A stretch of DNA of 64,000 bases, taken from the NCBI RefSeq assembly GCF_000741215.1, contig NZ_JGYX01000004.1, forward strand, positions 42,572 through 106,571, in the 5' to 3' direction. This document shows positions 55,641 to 63,739 of the stretch, piece by piece. The translations under genes and the position numbers were made by a program. Source of the DNA: Bifidobacterium pullorum subsp. gallinarum. GTDB taxonomy: Bacteria > Actinomycetota > Actinomycetes > Actinomycetales > Bifidobacteriaceae. The notes beneath the pieces are model-generated. The model saw only the letters and a list, made by a program, of their open reading frames with translations, did no database searches and had not been told where the DNA came from. Every line of letters begins with the position of its first letter. Within the stretch, counting starts at the first letter, position 1.

Positions 55641-56147
55641 ATGGAACATCGCACCACCGATCTGCTGGCCCTCGCCGAGCAGCTGGCCAAAGAACGCCAT
55701 GCCGGTCAGACGGATAAGGCGGGGGCCGCGTATTGGATGCATCCGCAACGGGTCTCGCAGGGATGCGCCAGCGATGAGGCCCGTATCGCCGGCTGGCTGC
55801 ACGACCTGATTGAGGACACCGACACCACCGCCGAGGAGCTGCTGACGCTCGGATTCCCGCCCGACGTGGTGGCCGCGGTGCAGCTGGATACGCGACGAGC
55901 CGACGAATCGTATATGGACTACATCCAACGCATCGTGGACGCCTGCGATTCGCAGGACCCGGCCGTCGCTCGTGCGGGGCGCATCGCCCGCGAGGTCAAG
56001 ATGAGCGACCTGCGGGACAATATGAACCTCGACCGGCTGCCGACCGTCACCGATACGGATCGCGCACGCGTCGAGAAATACCGCGCTGCCTACAGCGTGC
56101 TGGAGAACTCCTGCGCTCCCGCTCCGGGGATCGACGCCACAAGGTGA
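55641..56147 (+). CDS. HD-domain phosphohydrolase (RelA/SpoT hydrolase-like)
   Basis: 168-residue single-domain protein. Features: ALAEQLAKERHAGQTDKAGAAYWMHPQRV, the HD pair in AGWLHDLIEDTDTTAEEL and the late VKMSDLRDNMNLDRL, the pattern of small SpoT-like (MESH1-type) HD hydrolases. Substrate could be (p)ppGpp or another nucleotide. ATG 55641 begins MEHRTTDLLALAEQ; longer frames upstream are not supported. Single-gene transcript with a good hairpin after it. Confidence 0.83.
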   Translation: MEHRTTDLLALAEQLAKERHAGQTDKAGAAYWMHPQRVSQGCASDEARIAGWLHDLIEDTDTTAEELLTLGFPPDVVAAVQLDTRRADESYMDYIQRIVDACDSQDPAVARAGRIAREVKMSDLRDNMNLDRLPTVTDTDRARVEKYRAAYSVLENSCAPAPGIDATR

Positions 56148-56162
56148 GATACGCATAGACAG

Positions 56163-56202
56163 CCGTCTTCCCCATCACCCGTTGCTGTGGCGGGGAAGAC
56201 GG
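56163..56202 (+). terminator. Terminator of the HD-hydrolase gene
   Basis: CCGTCTTCCCC (56163-56173) pairs with GGGGAAGACGG (56192-56202), 15 bases after the stop; convergent with the following minus-strand gene, so it may serve both. Confidence 0.75.
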
Positions 56203-56237
56203 TCCGTTCCTGGAGAAAATGCCGGCGCGGGGAATCC

Positions 56238-56996
56238 TCACTCCCGCGTCAGCAACTCCTTGCAGGCGTTCAACGCGTTGAACAGACGCGGGATGCCCAT
56301 GTAGCAGCCGGCATGCACAAGCGCGCAGACCAGTTCCTCCTTGGAGTTGCCGGCCTTCAACGCGCCCTCCACATGGCTCCTGACCTGTACCTCGGCACCG
56401 CCCAGCGCGGCCAGCAGCACCACGGTCAGCAGCTCGCGGGTCTTACCATCCAACCCATCGCGGCTCATGTAATCGCCGAAGCACAGCTCGGTCAGCATGC
56501 GCGGCACGAACTCGGCGAAGTCGCCGGGCAGCCACGTGTACCGGTCCTTGATCTCCGTGCCGTACAGCGGCGCCTGCAGCTGAAGCCCGCGCTCGTTGCG
56601 GTTCTCCTCGCTCACCGTGCCCTGCTCGGGCAGCGGCAGTTCGATGCCGGCGGCCTGGAACGCCTCGTTCATGGCGCCGATGGCGTTCAGCGTCTTCGGG
56701 AAGCCGATGAACGGCGCGCACTGGTAGATGGCCTCGCGGATCTCGATCGGCGTGCAGCCGACGTTCAGGGCCGCCTGCGTATGCGCTTTCAGCTGCGGCA
56801 GCGTGTTGAGCGTGGCCAGCACGGTGACGGTCACCAGTTCGCGCATGCGGTTGTCCAGGCTGCCGGTGTGGCAGACATCGCCGAAGATGAACCTCTGCAG
56901 GATGCGCATGAACTCCGGATCGGTGCCTTCCGTGGTGACGGCCGGCTGATGGAACAGCTCCTGCATCGTGGCTTCGGTACGTTCGACCCTATCCAT
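56238..56996 (-). CDS. Tandem carboxymuconolactone decarboxylase-domain protein
   Basis: 252 residues made of two AhpD-like CMD domains: about 25-115 (DVCHTGSLDNRMRELVTVTVLATLNTLPQLKAHTQAAL...YQCAPFIGFPKTLNAI) and about 145-245 (CFGDYMSRDGLDGKTRELLTVVLLAALGGAEVQVRSHVEGAL...LVHAGCYMGIPRLFNAL). The CxxC pair of AhpD is absent, so a peroxidase-reductase role is unlikely; conserved Glu/His positions remain. It lies just downstream of the LysR gene on the same strand and divergent from an NAD(P)H oxidoreductase, pointing to aromatic or quinone stress. Confidence 0.88.
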   Translation of the reverse strand: MDRVERTEATMQELFHQPAVTTEGTDPEFMRILQRFIFGDVCHTGSLDNRMRELVTVTVLATLNTLPQLKAHTQAALNVGCTPIEIREAIYQCAPFIGFPKTLNAIGAMNEAFQAAGIELPLPEQGTVSEENRNERGLQLQAPLYGTEIKDRYTWLPGDFAEFVPRMLTELCFGDYMSRDGLDGKTRELLTVVLLAALGGAEVQVRSHVEGALKAGNSKEELVCALVHAGCYMGIPRLFNALNACKELLTRE

Positions 56997-57180
56997 TGCT
57001 ACTCCTTATCATTCGATTCCTCGCTTGTTTCGTGGACATACCCCTTCCCTCCGTCCGAGGAACGCCGTTGCGACGTTTCCGTTCCCGACGATACCGATGT
57101 GGCACCCGGACCGCCAATGTCCGGTTATCATTGCGATCATGCCCGACGGGCATGGCCGCACCATCGTGTTCACGACCCAT

Positions 57181-58152
57181 TCAACGTGCGATCCGCTGGC
57201 CTTCAGTGCGCAGGAATTCCACAAAGGCGGCCGCAGCCGGGGTCAACGTCCGCCCCCGCTTCCAGATGACGGCGCCACCGGATTCCAGCACGGGGCTTAA
57301 CGGTTTGAAGCACAGGTCATCAGGGACTCCCAGTCCGAACGACATGGCCAGACCGACCCCGCCGCGTACCATCGCCATCACGTTGATACTCAAATCGCAT
57401 AGGCCGGCGGTTGACACCGCACGTAGCGATCCACCCATCCAGCTGACAAGCTCGCCACGCACCTCTTCACGGAACGGCAGAATCAGCGCCCTACCAGCCA
57501 AGTCCTCGGGCCGAACCTCGTTCAGCGTCGACAGCGGATCATCGGGTCGCATCAGGATTCCCCACCTGTCATCGATATGCGTACGCAGGTAATCGTATCT
57601 GCTCACGTCCAATGGCTCGGTGACCAGTCCCAGATCGGTCAGGCCTTGTTCCAGACGGTCGCCCGTCACATCGGCGGTGCAGGTGCGCATCTCGAACTCC
57701 ACTTCCGGGTACCGTTGCCGGAATGCCGCGATACACCGGGCCAGCCAATCCATGCTGTGCGTCTCCGCGCAGCTGATTGCAATCGTGCCGGACAGCGAAC
57801 CGTGCAGCTCGCGCACCTCGCGTTCTATCTTGCCCGCCAGCTGCACCAGCTCCTGGGCCCGCTCACGTAGCAGCCGACCCTCCGGGGTCAACGAGATCTG
57901 ATGTGGACCGCGGTGGAACAGCGTCACGCCCAGCGCATCCTCCAAGCCCTTGAGCTGACGCGACAACGTGGGCTGCGAGATCTGCAACAGCTCGGCCGCC
58001 CAGGTGATGTTGCCCTCATCGGCCACCGCCAGGAAATATCGCAGTACGCGCAGGTCCACACCCGAACGGACGCCGCGGCCATCCGCGTACGAGGGCAGCT
58101 CCGGGAAATCCGGCGCGTTCTCAACACCGGACGACGATGCGTTCATATCCAT
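57181..58152 (-). CDS. LysR-family transcriptional regulator
   Basis: 323-residue regulator. After a 30-residue Ser/Asp-rich lead comes the HTH (LRVLRYFLAVADEGNITWAAELLQISQPTLSRQLKGLEDALGVTLFHRGPHQISLT) and a helical linker, then the LysR substrate domain (GTIAISCAETHSMDWLARCIAAFRQRYPEVEFEMRTC). ATG 58152 has AAGGTGG 3-4 bases upstream; longer frames are unsupported. Divergent from the oxidoreductase gene at 58491, the usual LysR target arrangement. Coinducer unknown. Confidence 0.92.
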   Translation of the reverse strand: MDMNASSSGVENAPDFPELPSYADGRGVRSGVDLRVLRYFLAVADEGNITWAAELLQISQPTLSRQLKGLEDALGVTLFHRGPHQISLTPEGRLLRERAQELVQLAGKIEREVRELHGSLSGTIAISCAETHSMDWLARCIAAFRQRYPEVEFEMRTCTADVTGDRLEQGLTDLGLVTEPLDVSRYDYLRTHIDDRWGILMRPDDPLSTLNEVRPEDLAGRALILPFREEVRGELVSWMGGSLRAVSTAGLCDLSINVMAMVRGGVGLAMSFGLGVPDDLCFKPLSPVLESGGAVIWKRGRTLTPAAAAFVEFLRTEGQRIAR

Positions 58153-58490
58153 ATCCACCTTCCGACCTTCTCCACTCCGACCGGACCGCACACCCGCCGC
58201 TCTAGATTTCCAGTGTAATCGACCAATGTCGCCCGAACGGAGGCGCCTTGTTCGCCCGAAGCGGAACGGCGCGGGTCCCGGACCGGCACCGGTGCGAAGT
58301 CTAACCGGCAAGATCGGGGTCCGAACGGCACAACGCTGCGAACACCGTGGATGCATGTCGCGCATGCCGCGGTATGCCGTGGGCATATTGGCGCGAGGCG
58401 GGCCGACCATCTACTCTGGAGGCATCGGCCGCACGTCCGTGCCCGTCAGCGTTGCGCCGACCATGCGGCCACAATGATAAGGAGATACGA
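58153..58490. promoter_or_regulatory. Divergent LysR / oxidoreductase intergenic region
   Basis: 338 bases without a gene. It must hold both promoters and the LysR site; I see no clear consensus promoter or T-N11-A site that I would assign with confidence. Confidence 0.35.
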
Positions 58491-59012
58491 ATGAACACTC
58501 TGGTTTTGGTCTTCCATCCGCATCTGCATGACGGTTCGCGCATCAACCGGACGCTGGCGGAAACAGCCGCCGCCACCCCGGGCGTGACCGTGCGCGACGA
58601 GTACGCGATCTACCCCGACTTCCACATCGACGCCGAGGCCGAGCAGGAGGCGCTGCTCGCCGCGGACCGCGTGGTCTGGCAGTTCCCGATGTACTGGTAC
58701 AGCTCCCCCGCCCTACTCAAGCAGTGGGAGGACACGGTGCTCCGGCATGGCTGGGCCTACGGCACCGGCGGCGACAAGCTGCACAGCAAGGAGCTGATGG
58801 CGGCCGTCAGCGTCGGCGGCTCGTCCGACAAGTACCGCCATGACGGCGAGTTCGGAGTGATCGTGCCCGAACTGCTCAAGCCGCTTGAGGCCACGGCCAA
58901 GCATATCGGCATGACCTGGCTTGAGCCGTTCACCATCCACGGCACGCTGAAGGTCACCGATGAGGAGTTGGACGAGGCCGCCCGACGGTACGCAGCCCTG
59001 CTGACCGCGTGA
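58491..59012 (+). CDS. NAD(P)H-dependent quinone oxidoreductase, flavodoxin_2 fold
   Basis: 173 residues. LVLVFHPHLHDGSRINRTLAETAAATPGVTVRD is the FMN loop region of the KefF/YwrO/MdaB group; the middle VVWQFPMYWYSSPALLKQWEDTVLRHGWAYGTGGDKLHSKELMAAVSVGG is the family hallmark (WQFPxxWxxxPAxLKxW). Two-electron reduction of quinones or nitro compounds avoids semiquinone radicals. ATG 58491 has AAGGAGATACGA. Likely induced by the divergent LysR regulator. Ends with a clear terminator. Confidence 0.93.
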   Translation: MNTLVLVFHPHLHDGSRINRTLAETAAATPGVTVRDEYAIYPDFHIDAEAEQEALLAADRVVWQFPMYWYSSPALLKQWEDTVLRHGWAYGTGGDKLHSKELMAAVSVGGSSDKYRHDGEFGVIVPELLKPLEATAKHIGMTWLEPFTIHGTLKVTDEELDEAARRYAALLTA

Positions 59013-59080
59013 CGCGACCCTCTCCGCTGTTGTGCGGGTTGCCGCCAGCCACATGGGAGGGCAACCCACGCCCGATACGA

Positions 59081-59106
59081 AGAAAGCCCGCTTCGGCGGG
59101 CTTTCT
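59081..59106 (+). terminator. Terminator of the quinone oxidoreductase gene
   Basis: AGAAAGCCCG (59081-59090) pairs with CGGGCTTTCT (59097-59106) around a short TTCG-type loop, a textbook intrinsic terminator ending in TTT within the stem. Confidence 0.85.
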
Positions 59107-59109
59107 GGT

Positions 59110-59137
59110 TGGTACCCCCAGAGAGAGTCGAACTCTC
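59110..59137 (-). other. tRNA 3'-end-like sequence (T-arm plus acceptor), possible attachment site
   Basis: On the minus strand the sequence forms a T-arm (GAGAG, loop TTCGACT, CTCTC) followed by an acceptor strand ending GGGGGTACCA, i.e. the last third of a tRNA with CCA. The expected anticodon and D arms are not present to the right (59138 onward). Such orphan 3' ends mark att sites of tRNA-targeting elements; the accessory genes begin immediately after it. No integrase gene is visible in the window. The rest of 59138-59376 shows no gene. Confidence 0.5.
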
Positions 59138-59376
59138 TTTATGAAGTGTGTCATTCTCAGCAATCCATGGAATATCAAGGATTATAGACATCACACACAA
59201 CACGTAACACACGCACAATCACGCATCTGAAGTCCCTTTTAAGTCCCAACCTGTAGATACGCAACGCCGACATAGAGGGGAATACTCACCAACCGACTGC
59301 CACCCATAAGCTAGGCCCGTCTCACAACGCCGCAAGTTCGAAAACCGCGTCATGAAATGAAGGAATCTCCGACACG

Positions 59377-59700
59377 GTGTCCCTTGAATCCGTGGAGGAG
59401 GATCCCGGATGCATGGCGGCGGTGGAATTCGTCACGAGCCTGTCGGACGACGAACTCGCCACCCTCGACTCGATCAGCCTCCCGTCCGGACGCGCCGCAT
59501 ACTCGGCCCACACCCTCGACATCCTGACGCATCTCATGCTCACCACCGACGACGACCTGCACGAGGCCCGCAAGCACGCGTTCAACGTGCCCGACGACTG
59601 GAGGCCGGCGGAACCCCCGGTAGGCGAACCGGTCGGCAACCCGGCGGTGGACCGCGTATTGAAGATCGTGAACCGATACCTGCTGGCATGCGAACGATAG
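59377..59700 (+). CDS. Hypothetical acidic protein
   Basis: 107 residues from GTG 59377, or 95 from ATG 59413, which has GGAGGAGG upstream and is the better start. Acidic and helical (MAAVEFVTSLSDDELATLDSISLPSGRAAYSAHTLDILTHLML...), no signal, no membrane segment, ends VDRVLKIVNRYLLACER. I do not recognise a family. It is the first gene after the tRNA-like site, on the opposite strand to AbiH. The small size fits an accessory or regulatory protein of the island. Confidence 0.55.
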   Translation: MSLESVEEDPGCMAAVEFVTSLSDDELATLDSISLPSGRAAYSAHTLDILTHLMLTTDDDLHEARKHAFNVPDDWRPAEPPVGEPVGNPAVDRVLKIVNRYLLACER

Positions 59701-59757
59701 ACCGGCGTGCGCGTTCTGCACCGAAGTTGAACGAGGAAGGATTACCGTAGACGACGA

Positions 59758-59789
59758 AGCCCCTGCCCAACACGCACTGAACAGGGGCT
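59758..59789 (-). terminator. Terminator of abiH
   Basis: AGCCCCTG (59758-59765) pairs with CAGGGGCT (59782-59789), just past the AbiH stop and convergent with the preceding small gene. Confidence 0.65.
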
Positions 59790-59795
59790 ATTCAG

Positions 59796-60974
59796 TCAGA
59801 TCAGTTCAACCGAAAGCCGTCCCTCAAGCAGAAGCCGGTGAATCAGGTTATTGCCATGGTCAACGTTGTCAAGCGTCTCCCCATACGTAGAAAGCAGCCC
59901 GGTCACACGATTCATCATGTCCGTCCTGACCTCGAGTTCGCTCTTGCCGGCATACGGCCGGTAGTAGAACACCAGGCACGTGTCTCCGTCATACAAATTG
60001 ACCGCGTCGAACATCGCTTGGAAATACGAGTAGTCGGCAGCCGCGAGAGAGTGACCGAAGAACTTGATAAGGTCGACTTCGCCCGGCAGCACTTCGTAGT
60101 GCTGTGGGCCACCCTTCGCCATGAGACGATATGTCTTCGTGAACGGAGCAACGTTCGCGTTCGTCATCATGCCTTTCCCGTCGACCCCGAAGATGATGCC
60201 CTCGCCGAGTCTGCCGTGGATGTTCACATAGGGGATCCCGTCGAAGTCACACCCCATCTCCTTCGGTCCGGTGTAGTTGAAGCTCAGAACCGAGCGCTCG
60301 ATTCGGTAGTCCTCCTCGCTCGGAACACCACGCTTGATGAGATCATGGAGCAGCTGACGCGCGTCTTCCGGATACCGGGGCGTCTCCTCAACCTGTTTTG
60401 TGAGGTATGTGTCGAATGCCTCCTCGAGCCGATGCAACTCGTCGAGCAGCAGCTTGTTGAACTTATCGCGGCTATAGCCGTCCTCCAACCCGAATTTGCC
60501 CTCGATGAGATAGTTCCTTACGTGATTCTCCGTCGACTCCTGTGGAAGGAGACTGCGCTGCCATGCCCTGTCGTTGAACTCAAGTGCGAAGATGCTGTCG
60601 AGGAGGTCGATGAAATGCGGTGGTTTGCATGGTCGTATCCATTTCGCAATGGCAGCCTCGATGTCGCACCAGTTGTCTCCGGAGCGGTCGGACAAGATGA
60701 TGTCCCAGACGGTCAGCCCGGCCTCCCTCAACTGAGAGCCCACGCTCTTACCGTTGGATATGCCGATACGTTCGATAGATTGCAGCTTCTCAAGACGGGG
60801 CGTGAAGAAGCTCACGAAATCGGACTTGAGTTGGCAGGCCGAGTCGAATCCGTTCCCGATAACCACGAGCTGCTGCCAATCGGACCTCATATCAGGCAGG
60901 TGCAAGTTGTAATCCGGAACCGTCATCTGAGGCCCATCGCTCAACCCAAACTTATCGAAAAGAGACATGGCCAT
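59796..60974 (-). CDS. abiH: AbiH-family bacteriophage abortive infection protein
   Basis: 392 residues, cytoplasmic. The N-terminal core WQQLVVIGNGFDSACQLKSDFVSFF is the family hallmark (IGNGFDxAxxLxTxYxxF). Later come ERSVLSFNYTGPKEM, VNIHGRLGEGIIFGVDGKG and VDLIKFFGHSLAAADYSYFQAMFD, again typical. By family it aborts phage infection through an unknown nucleotide- or NAD-related mechanism; the IGNGFD loop suggests nucleotide binding. ATG 60974 is used; a second ATG follows at 60968 and the ribosome site is weak. Part of the defence-type island. Confidence 0.85.
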   Translation of the reverse strand: MAMSLFDKFGLSDGPQMTVPDYNLHLPDMRSDWQQLVVIGNGFDSACQLKSDFVSFFTPRLEKLQSIERIGISNGKSVGSQLREAGLTVWDIILSDRSGDNWCDIEAAIAKWIRPCKPPHFIDLLDSIFALEFNDRAWQRSLLPQESTENHVRNYLIEGKFGLEDGYSRDKFNKLLLDELHRLEEAFDTYLTKQVEETPRYPEDARQLLHDLIKRGVPSEEDYRIERSVLSFNYTGPKEMGCDFDGIPYVNIHGRLGEGIIFGVDGKGMMTNANVAPFTKTYRLMAKGGPQHYEVLPGEVDLIKFFGHSLAAADYSYFQAMFDAVNLYDGDTCLVFYYRPYAGKSELEVRTDMMNRVTGLLSTYGETLDNVDHGNNLIHRLLLEGRLSVELI

Positions 60975-61177
60975 ATCACCGTCCAAGCTCGATTCCTCTC
61001 TACCTGCTTCCGTGTGTGCGGACAATAACTTCCTTCAGCTCGGATTGCGCACCAAACTTCACGTCAACCCCTTTCCTTCAAGCCGTCGGACGTCTCTGCG
61101 CATACCCGTCATTTGCATCATAGTGCGGCGACCGCCGGCTGTTGGCTGTACGCACATCCGACAACCCACCCATCATC
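60975..61177. other. Gene-free stretch upstream of abiH
   Basis: About 200 bases with no supported gene. It should hold the AbiH promoter; no clear boxes stood out. Confidence 0.35.
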
Positions 61178-61313
61178 ATGTTCAAAGCGGATGATGCCGA
61201 CGCTATTGATACGAAGTCGACGAAAAATACGGAAGTGTATCAATAAGTCGGATTGCGGTGGAAGTCTTCGGGCGGCACCGGGGGAGGTCCGACAGGTTCG
61301 GATCTCCTTTTTT
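61178..61313 (+). ncRNA. Candidate small RNA or short-ORF transcript with terminator
   Basis: Plus-strand stretch with a perfect 9-bp stem (TATTGATAC 61204-61212, GTATCAATA 61237-61245) and an intrinsic terminator: GGAGGTCCGA (61283-61292), TCGGATCTCC (61298-61307), T6 (61308-61313). A 22-codon frame from ATG 61178 (MFKADDADAIDTK...) has no ribosome site. No plus-strand protein gene otherwise needs this terminator. Promoter not identified. Confidence 0.4.
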
Positions 61314-61584
61314 ATTCGGCCTCCACGGCGGTAACGTGGTGTTCGATGGCGGCTCCGATGGCGTGCGCGTAGCGGCGTATCTGTCCGAGCGTCGGATCCA
61401 AATCGCCGTTCTCGATTCCGGCGAGGCGTTCGGCGGTCACGCCCATCCTGCGGCACATGGTCGCGTCGTCGATGCCCTTGCCCCGTCTGATGGCCATGAG
61501 ATCGTCCATGAGCCTGCGGTCCGCCGCGACTAGGCTCCGGGCGCGTAGTCTCAGCGTTCCGTAATCGTTCCCGCGTCTTCTCAT
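61312..61584 (-). CDS. XRE-family HTH protein
   Basis: 90 residues. HTH_3 core LMDDLMAIRRGKGIDDATMCRRMGVTAERLAGIENGDLDPTLGQIRRYAHAIGAAI with the usual IENG and PTL positions. Very short outside the HTH, so a stand-alone repressor or antitoxin. Neighbours are AbiH and the truncated VKOR gene. No toxin is obviously paired with it. Start ATG 61584 has AAGGACG upstream. Confidence 0.82.
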   Translation of the reverse strand: MRRRGNDYGTLRLRARSLVAADRRLMDDLMAIRRGKGIDDATMCRRMGVTAERLAGIENGDLDPTLGQIRRYAHAIGAAIEHHVTAVEAE

Positions 61585-61731
61585 CGTCCTTCCGTTCCGT
61601 GCGGTTTCATGTTCTGCCCGGTTCCGTCCGTCTTCCGGGTGGCATCCTTGTCCCTGTCAAGCGGTCCACGCATGTTCCTCCCACGATGGCGTGGACCGGT
61701 ACCGTAATCCGGAGCCGTTAGGAGGCTGTTC

Positions 61732-62091
61732 ATGGAGGATAGGGAAGCGGTGGCGTCGCGTGGATTCAAAGGCTGGCGTCATGGGGCCGGATGGCTGTAC
61801 GCGGTGGTGCTGGCCGCCTCGCTGGTGGCGTTGTTCACCTCGTTCATCCTGTCCGCGGAGACGTTGAAGGAGGCTCGCAATCCGGGGCAGAGGCTGGCAT
61901 GCGACGTGAACGGCGTCCTCTCCTGCTCCACGGTGATGGAGTCGTGGCAGGCGGAGATCGTGAAGTTCGCCGGGCTGAGTTTCCCGAACGCGTTCTTCGG
62001 CATCGCCGCCGAATCCGTGTTCGTCACCATAGCGGTGATCGGGCTGTACAGGGTTGCGCATGGCCGCCGCCTGTACCATGGGTGGTCCTGA
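61732..62091 (+). CDS. Vitamin K epoxide reductase (VKOR) family protein, C-terminally truncated
   Basis: 119 residues, against roughly 190-210 for bacterial VKOR. Two or three helices and the loop with the first Cys pair are present (RLACDVNGVLSCSTVMESWQAEIVKFAGLSFPNAFFG; C...C then Ser). The family's CxxC redox site in the later helices is missing because the frame ends after RVAHGRRLYHGWS. So disulfide-bond generation is unlikely; it may be a fragment. ATG 61732 has TTAGGAGG 6 bases upstream and the gene looks expressed at its start. Confidence 0.75.
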   Translation: MEDREAVASRGFKGWRHGAGWLYAVVLAASLVALFTSFILSAETLKEARNPGQRLACDVNGVLSCSTVMESWQAEIVKFAGLSFPNAFFGIAAESVFVTIAVIGLYRVAHGRRLYHGWS

Positions 62092-62258
62092 TGGCGACGC
62101 GCGCATCTAGTGGTTCGATGACATCGAGACTACTATATGTACGGAGTGTATTCTTTTGACGCAACGATGTTTGACCTGTTAATCTTATTTACGTTAAAAG
62201 CCACCAATGCCTCTCACTGAAGCACACTAGGGTGGCATTTTCTTATCGGGAGGGGACC

Positions 62259-63257
62259 ATGGACGACGGCGGTATCCAGCAGTTGCCCCCCTATCCGCAG
62301 CATCCGCCGAAGCCAGTGGGCGATTTGGCGGCCAAGCTCATCGAGAACGGCATGGGAGGGGTGGACCGGCCCACGCTCGAACGACGAATCGAACAGGTGG
62401 GATATTTTCGGCTGAAGGGGTACTGGTACCCGTTCCTCACCCCCACCCCGGACCGGCCGGCGAAACGCGTGCTGCCGTTTCGTAAGGGCACCCTGTTCCA
62501 AGACATCTGGGATCGGTACGTGTTCGATCAGGAGCTGCGGGTGCTGGTGTTCGACGGCATCATCACCATCGAGATCTACCTCAAGAGCTTCCTTGCCCAC
62601 GAGTTGTCGTTGTTTGGAGGGGAATTCGGCTACATGACACGGGCCGGCCTTCCCGGACTGGGCTATGACGCGCACCTCGCATGCCTTGCCTCGTTGCGCA
62701 CGACCTTCATGAAATCGAACATTCCGTACATCAGGCATTTCCGGGACACGTACGATAATCCACTGCCGCCGTACTGGATGATTGTGGGATGCCTGAGCTA
62801 TGGGACTCTCAAGGAAACCTTCTACCGAGGCGCGCCCAATTCGATCAAGCGAAAGCTCGCCACGAGCCTGCACGTATTTAATCCCAATCCAAACCCGGAT
62901 GTACGTGGCGACATCAAGATCCTCTCCAACTGGCTGGAGACCATCCGGCAGGCGCGGAACATGACCGCGCACCACGACCGCTTCTGGAATGAATCCAGTA
63001 CCCGCATAGCACCGAGACTCCCCAAGCATCGCAGTGGTTCGCATGCGACGGACTGGTGGGGTAACGATTGGGACGACTTCCGCAGGTCGACCGGCCCCGC
63101 CGCTTTCCTCACCATGGAAAACTATCTATTGACCCAAATAGATGGCCCGTCATGGAAAAGGAAATTCATCGATCTCATGCACAGGTATCCGCAGATCCCC
63201 GCACCCGACATGGGATTCCCTGACGACTGGGAGTCCCTCGCTTTGTGGCGCCCGTAA
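62259..63257 (+). CDS. Abi_2-family (AbiD/F) abortive infection protein, HEPN RNase type
   Basis: 332 residues. Abi_2 features: LAAKLIENGMGGVDRPTLERRIEQVGYFRLKGYWYPF near the start, FDGIITIEIYLKSFLAHEL in the middle, and the HEPN active site ETIRQARNMTAHHDRFW (RNxxxH; Arg, Asn and His all present). By family it degrades RNA upon phage infection. ATG 62259 was chosen for GGGAGGGG 4 bases upstream. No antitoxin overlaps it. Low synteny; part of the island with AbiH. Confidence 0.85.
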   Translation: MDDGGIQQLPPYPQHPPKPVGDLAAKLIENGMGGVDRPTLERRIEQVGYFRLKGYWYPFLTPTPDRPAKRVLPFRKGTLFQDIWDRYVFDQELRVLVFDGIITIEIYLKSFLAHELSLFGGEFGYMTRAGLPGLGYDAHLACLASLRTTFMKSNIPYIRHFRDTYDNPLPPYWMIVGCLSYGTLKETFYRGAPNSIKRKLATSLHVFNPNPNPDVRGDIKILSNWLETIRQARNMTAHHDRFWNESSTRIAPRLPKHRSGSHATDWWGNDWDDFRRSTGPAAFLTMENYLLTQIDGPSWKRKFIDLMHRYPQIPAPDMGFPDDWESLALWRP

Positions 63258-63501
63258 CCGAGACGGGTCTCCGATTCCATCGCTCTAGCTGAGTCAAGCA
63301 TTGCCAAGCGATTCAGTCGTTCACCGTACTAGCAACGATCGGACATCGACCGCGCGTACCCATACACGACATCGAGCCCCACCATTCTCGATCGGAACCC
63401 GGTGCGGCATGGCTCGGCGGCCATAGGCACGGCCATCCACCACGCCCGCATCTACCGGTTCCACACCCCCGGACGCAAGGACGAAACCCGGTAGGTACGG
63501 G

Positions 63502-63739
63502 ATGATCAGGGTGTTCCAGACCGACCTGCTCAAACAGCGGCACAAGGACCTGTTCGCCGCACCCCTGTCGCCCCACTCCGTATCCATGCGGTACGCGAAC
63601 CCGGACGTGGCCGCCGCGGTGATGGAGGGACGGGCCGAATACATGGGATGGGTGACCATAGGCGACACGATCCGCATCGACCCGAAACTCGCCGGACCAT
63701 CCTGCCCCGTTGTTTTTAGTCAAGTTGGTGTTTCGGTTT
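63502..63739 (+). pseudogene. Unrecognised gene, 3' end replaced by IS3
   Basis: From ATG 63502 (GGTACGGG upstream) reads MIRVFQTDLLKQRHKDLFAAPLSPHSVSMRYANPDVAAAVMEGRAEYMGWVTIGDTIRIDPKLAGPSCPVVF and runs into the IS3 end at 63740. I do not recognise the family. A short frame just upstream ends 8 bases before it and may be its operon partner. The gap 63258-63501 has no other clear gene. Confidence 0.5.

Noticed and set aside
59110..59137. Complete tRNA gene
   Set aside because: Only the T-arm and acceptor 3' strand are present; no anticodon or D arm can be folded from the adjoining bases.
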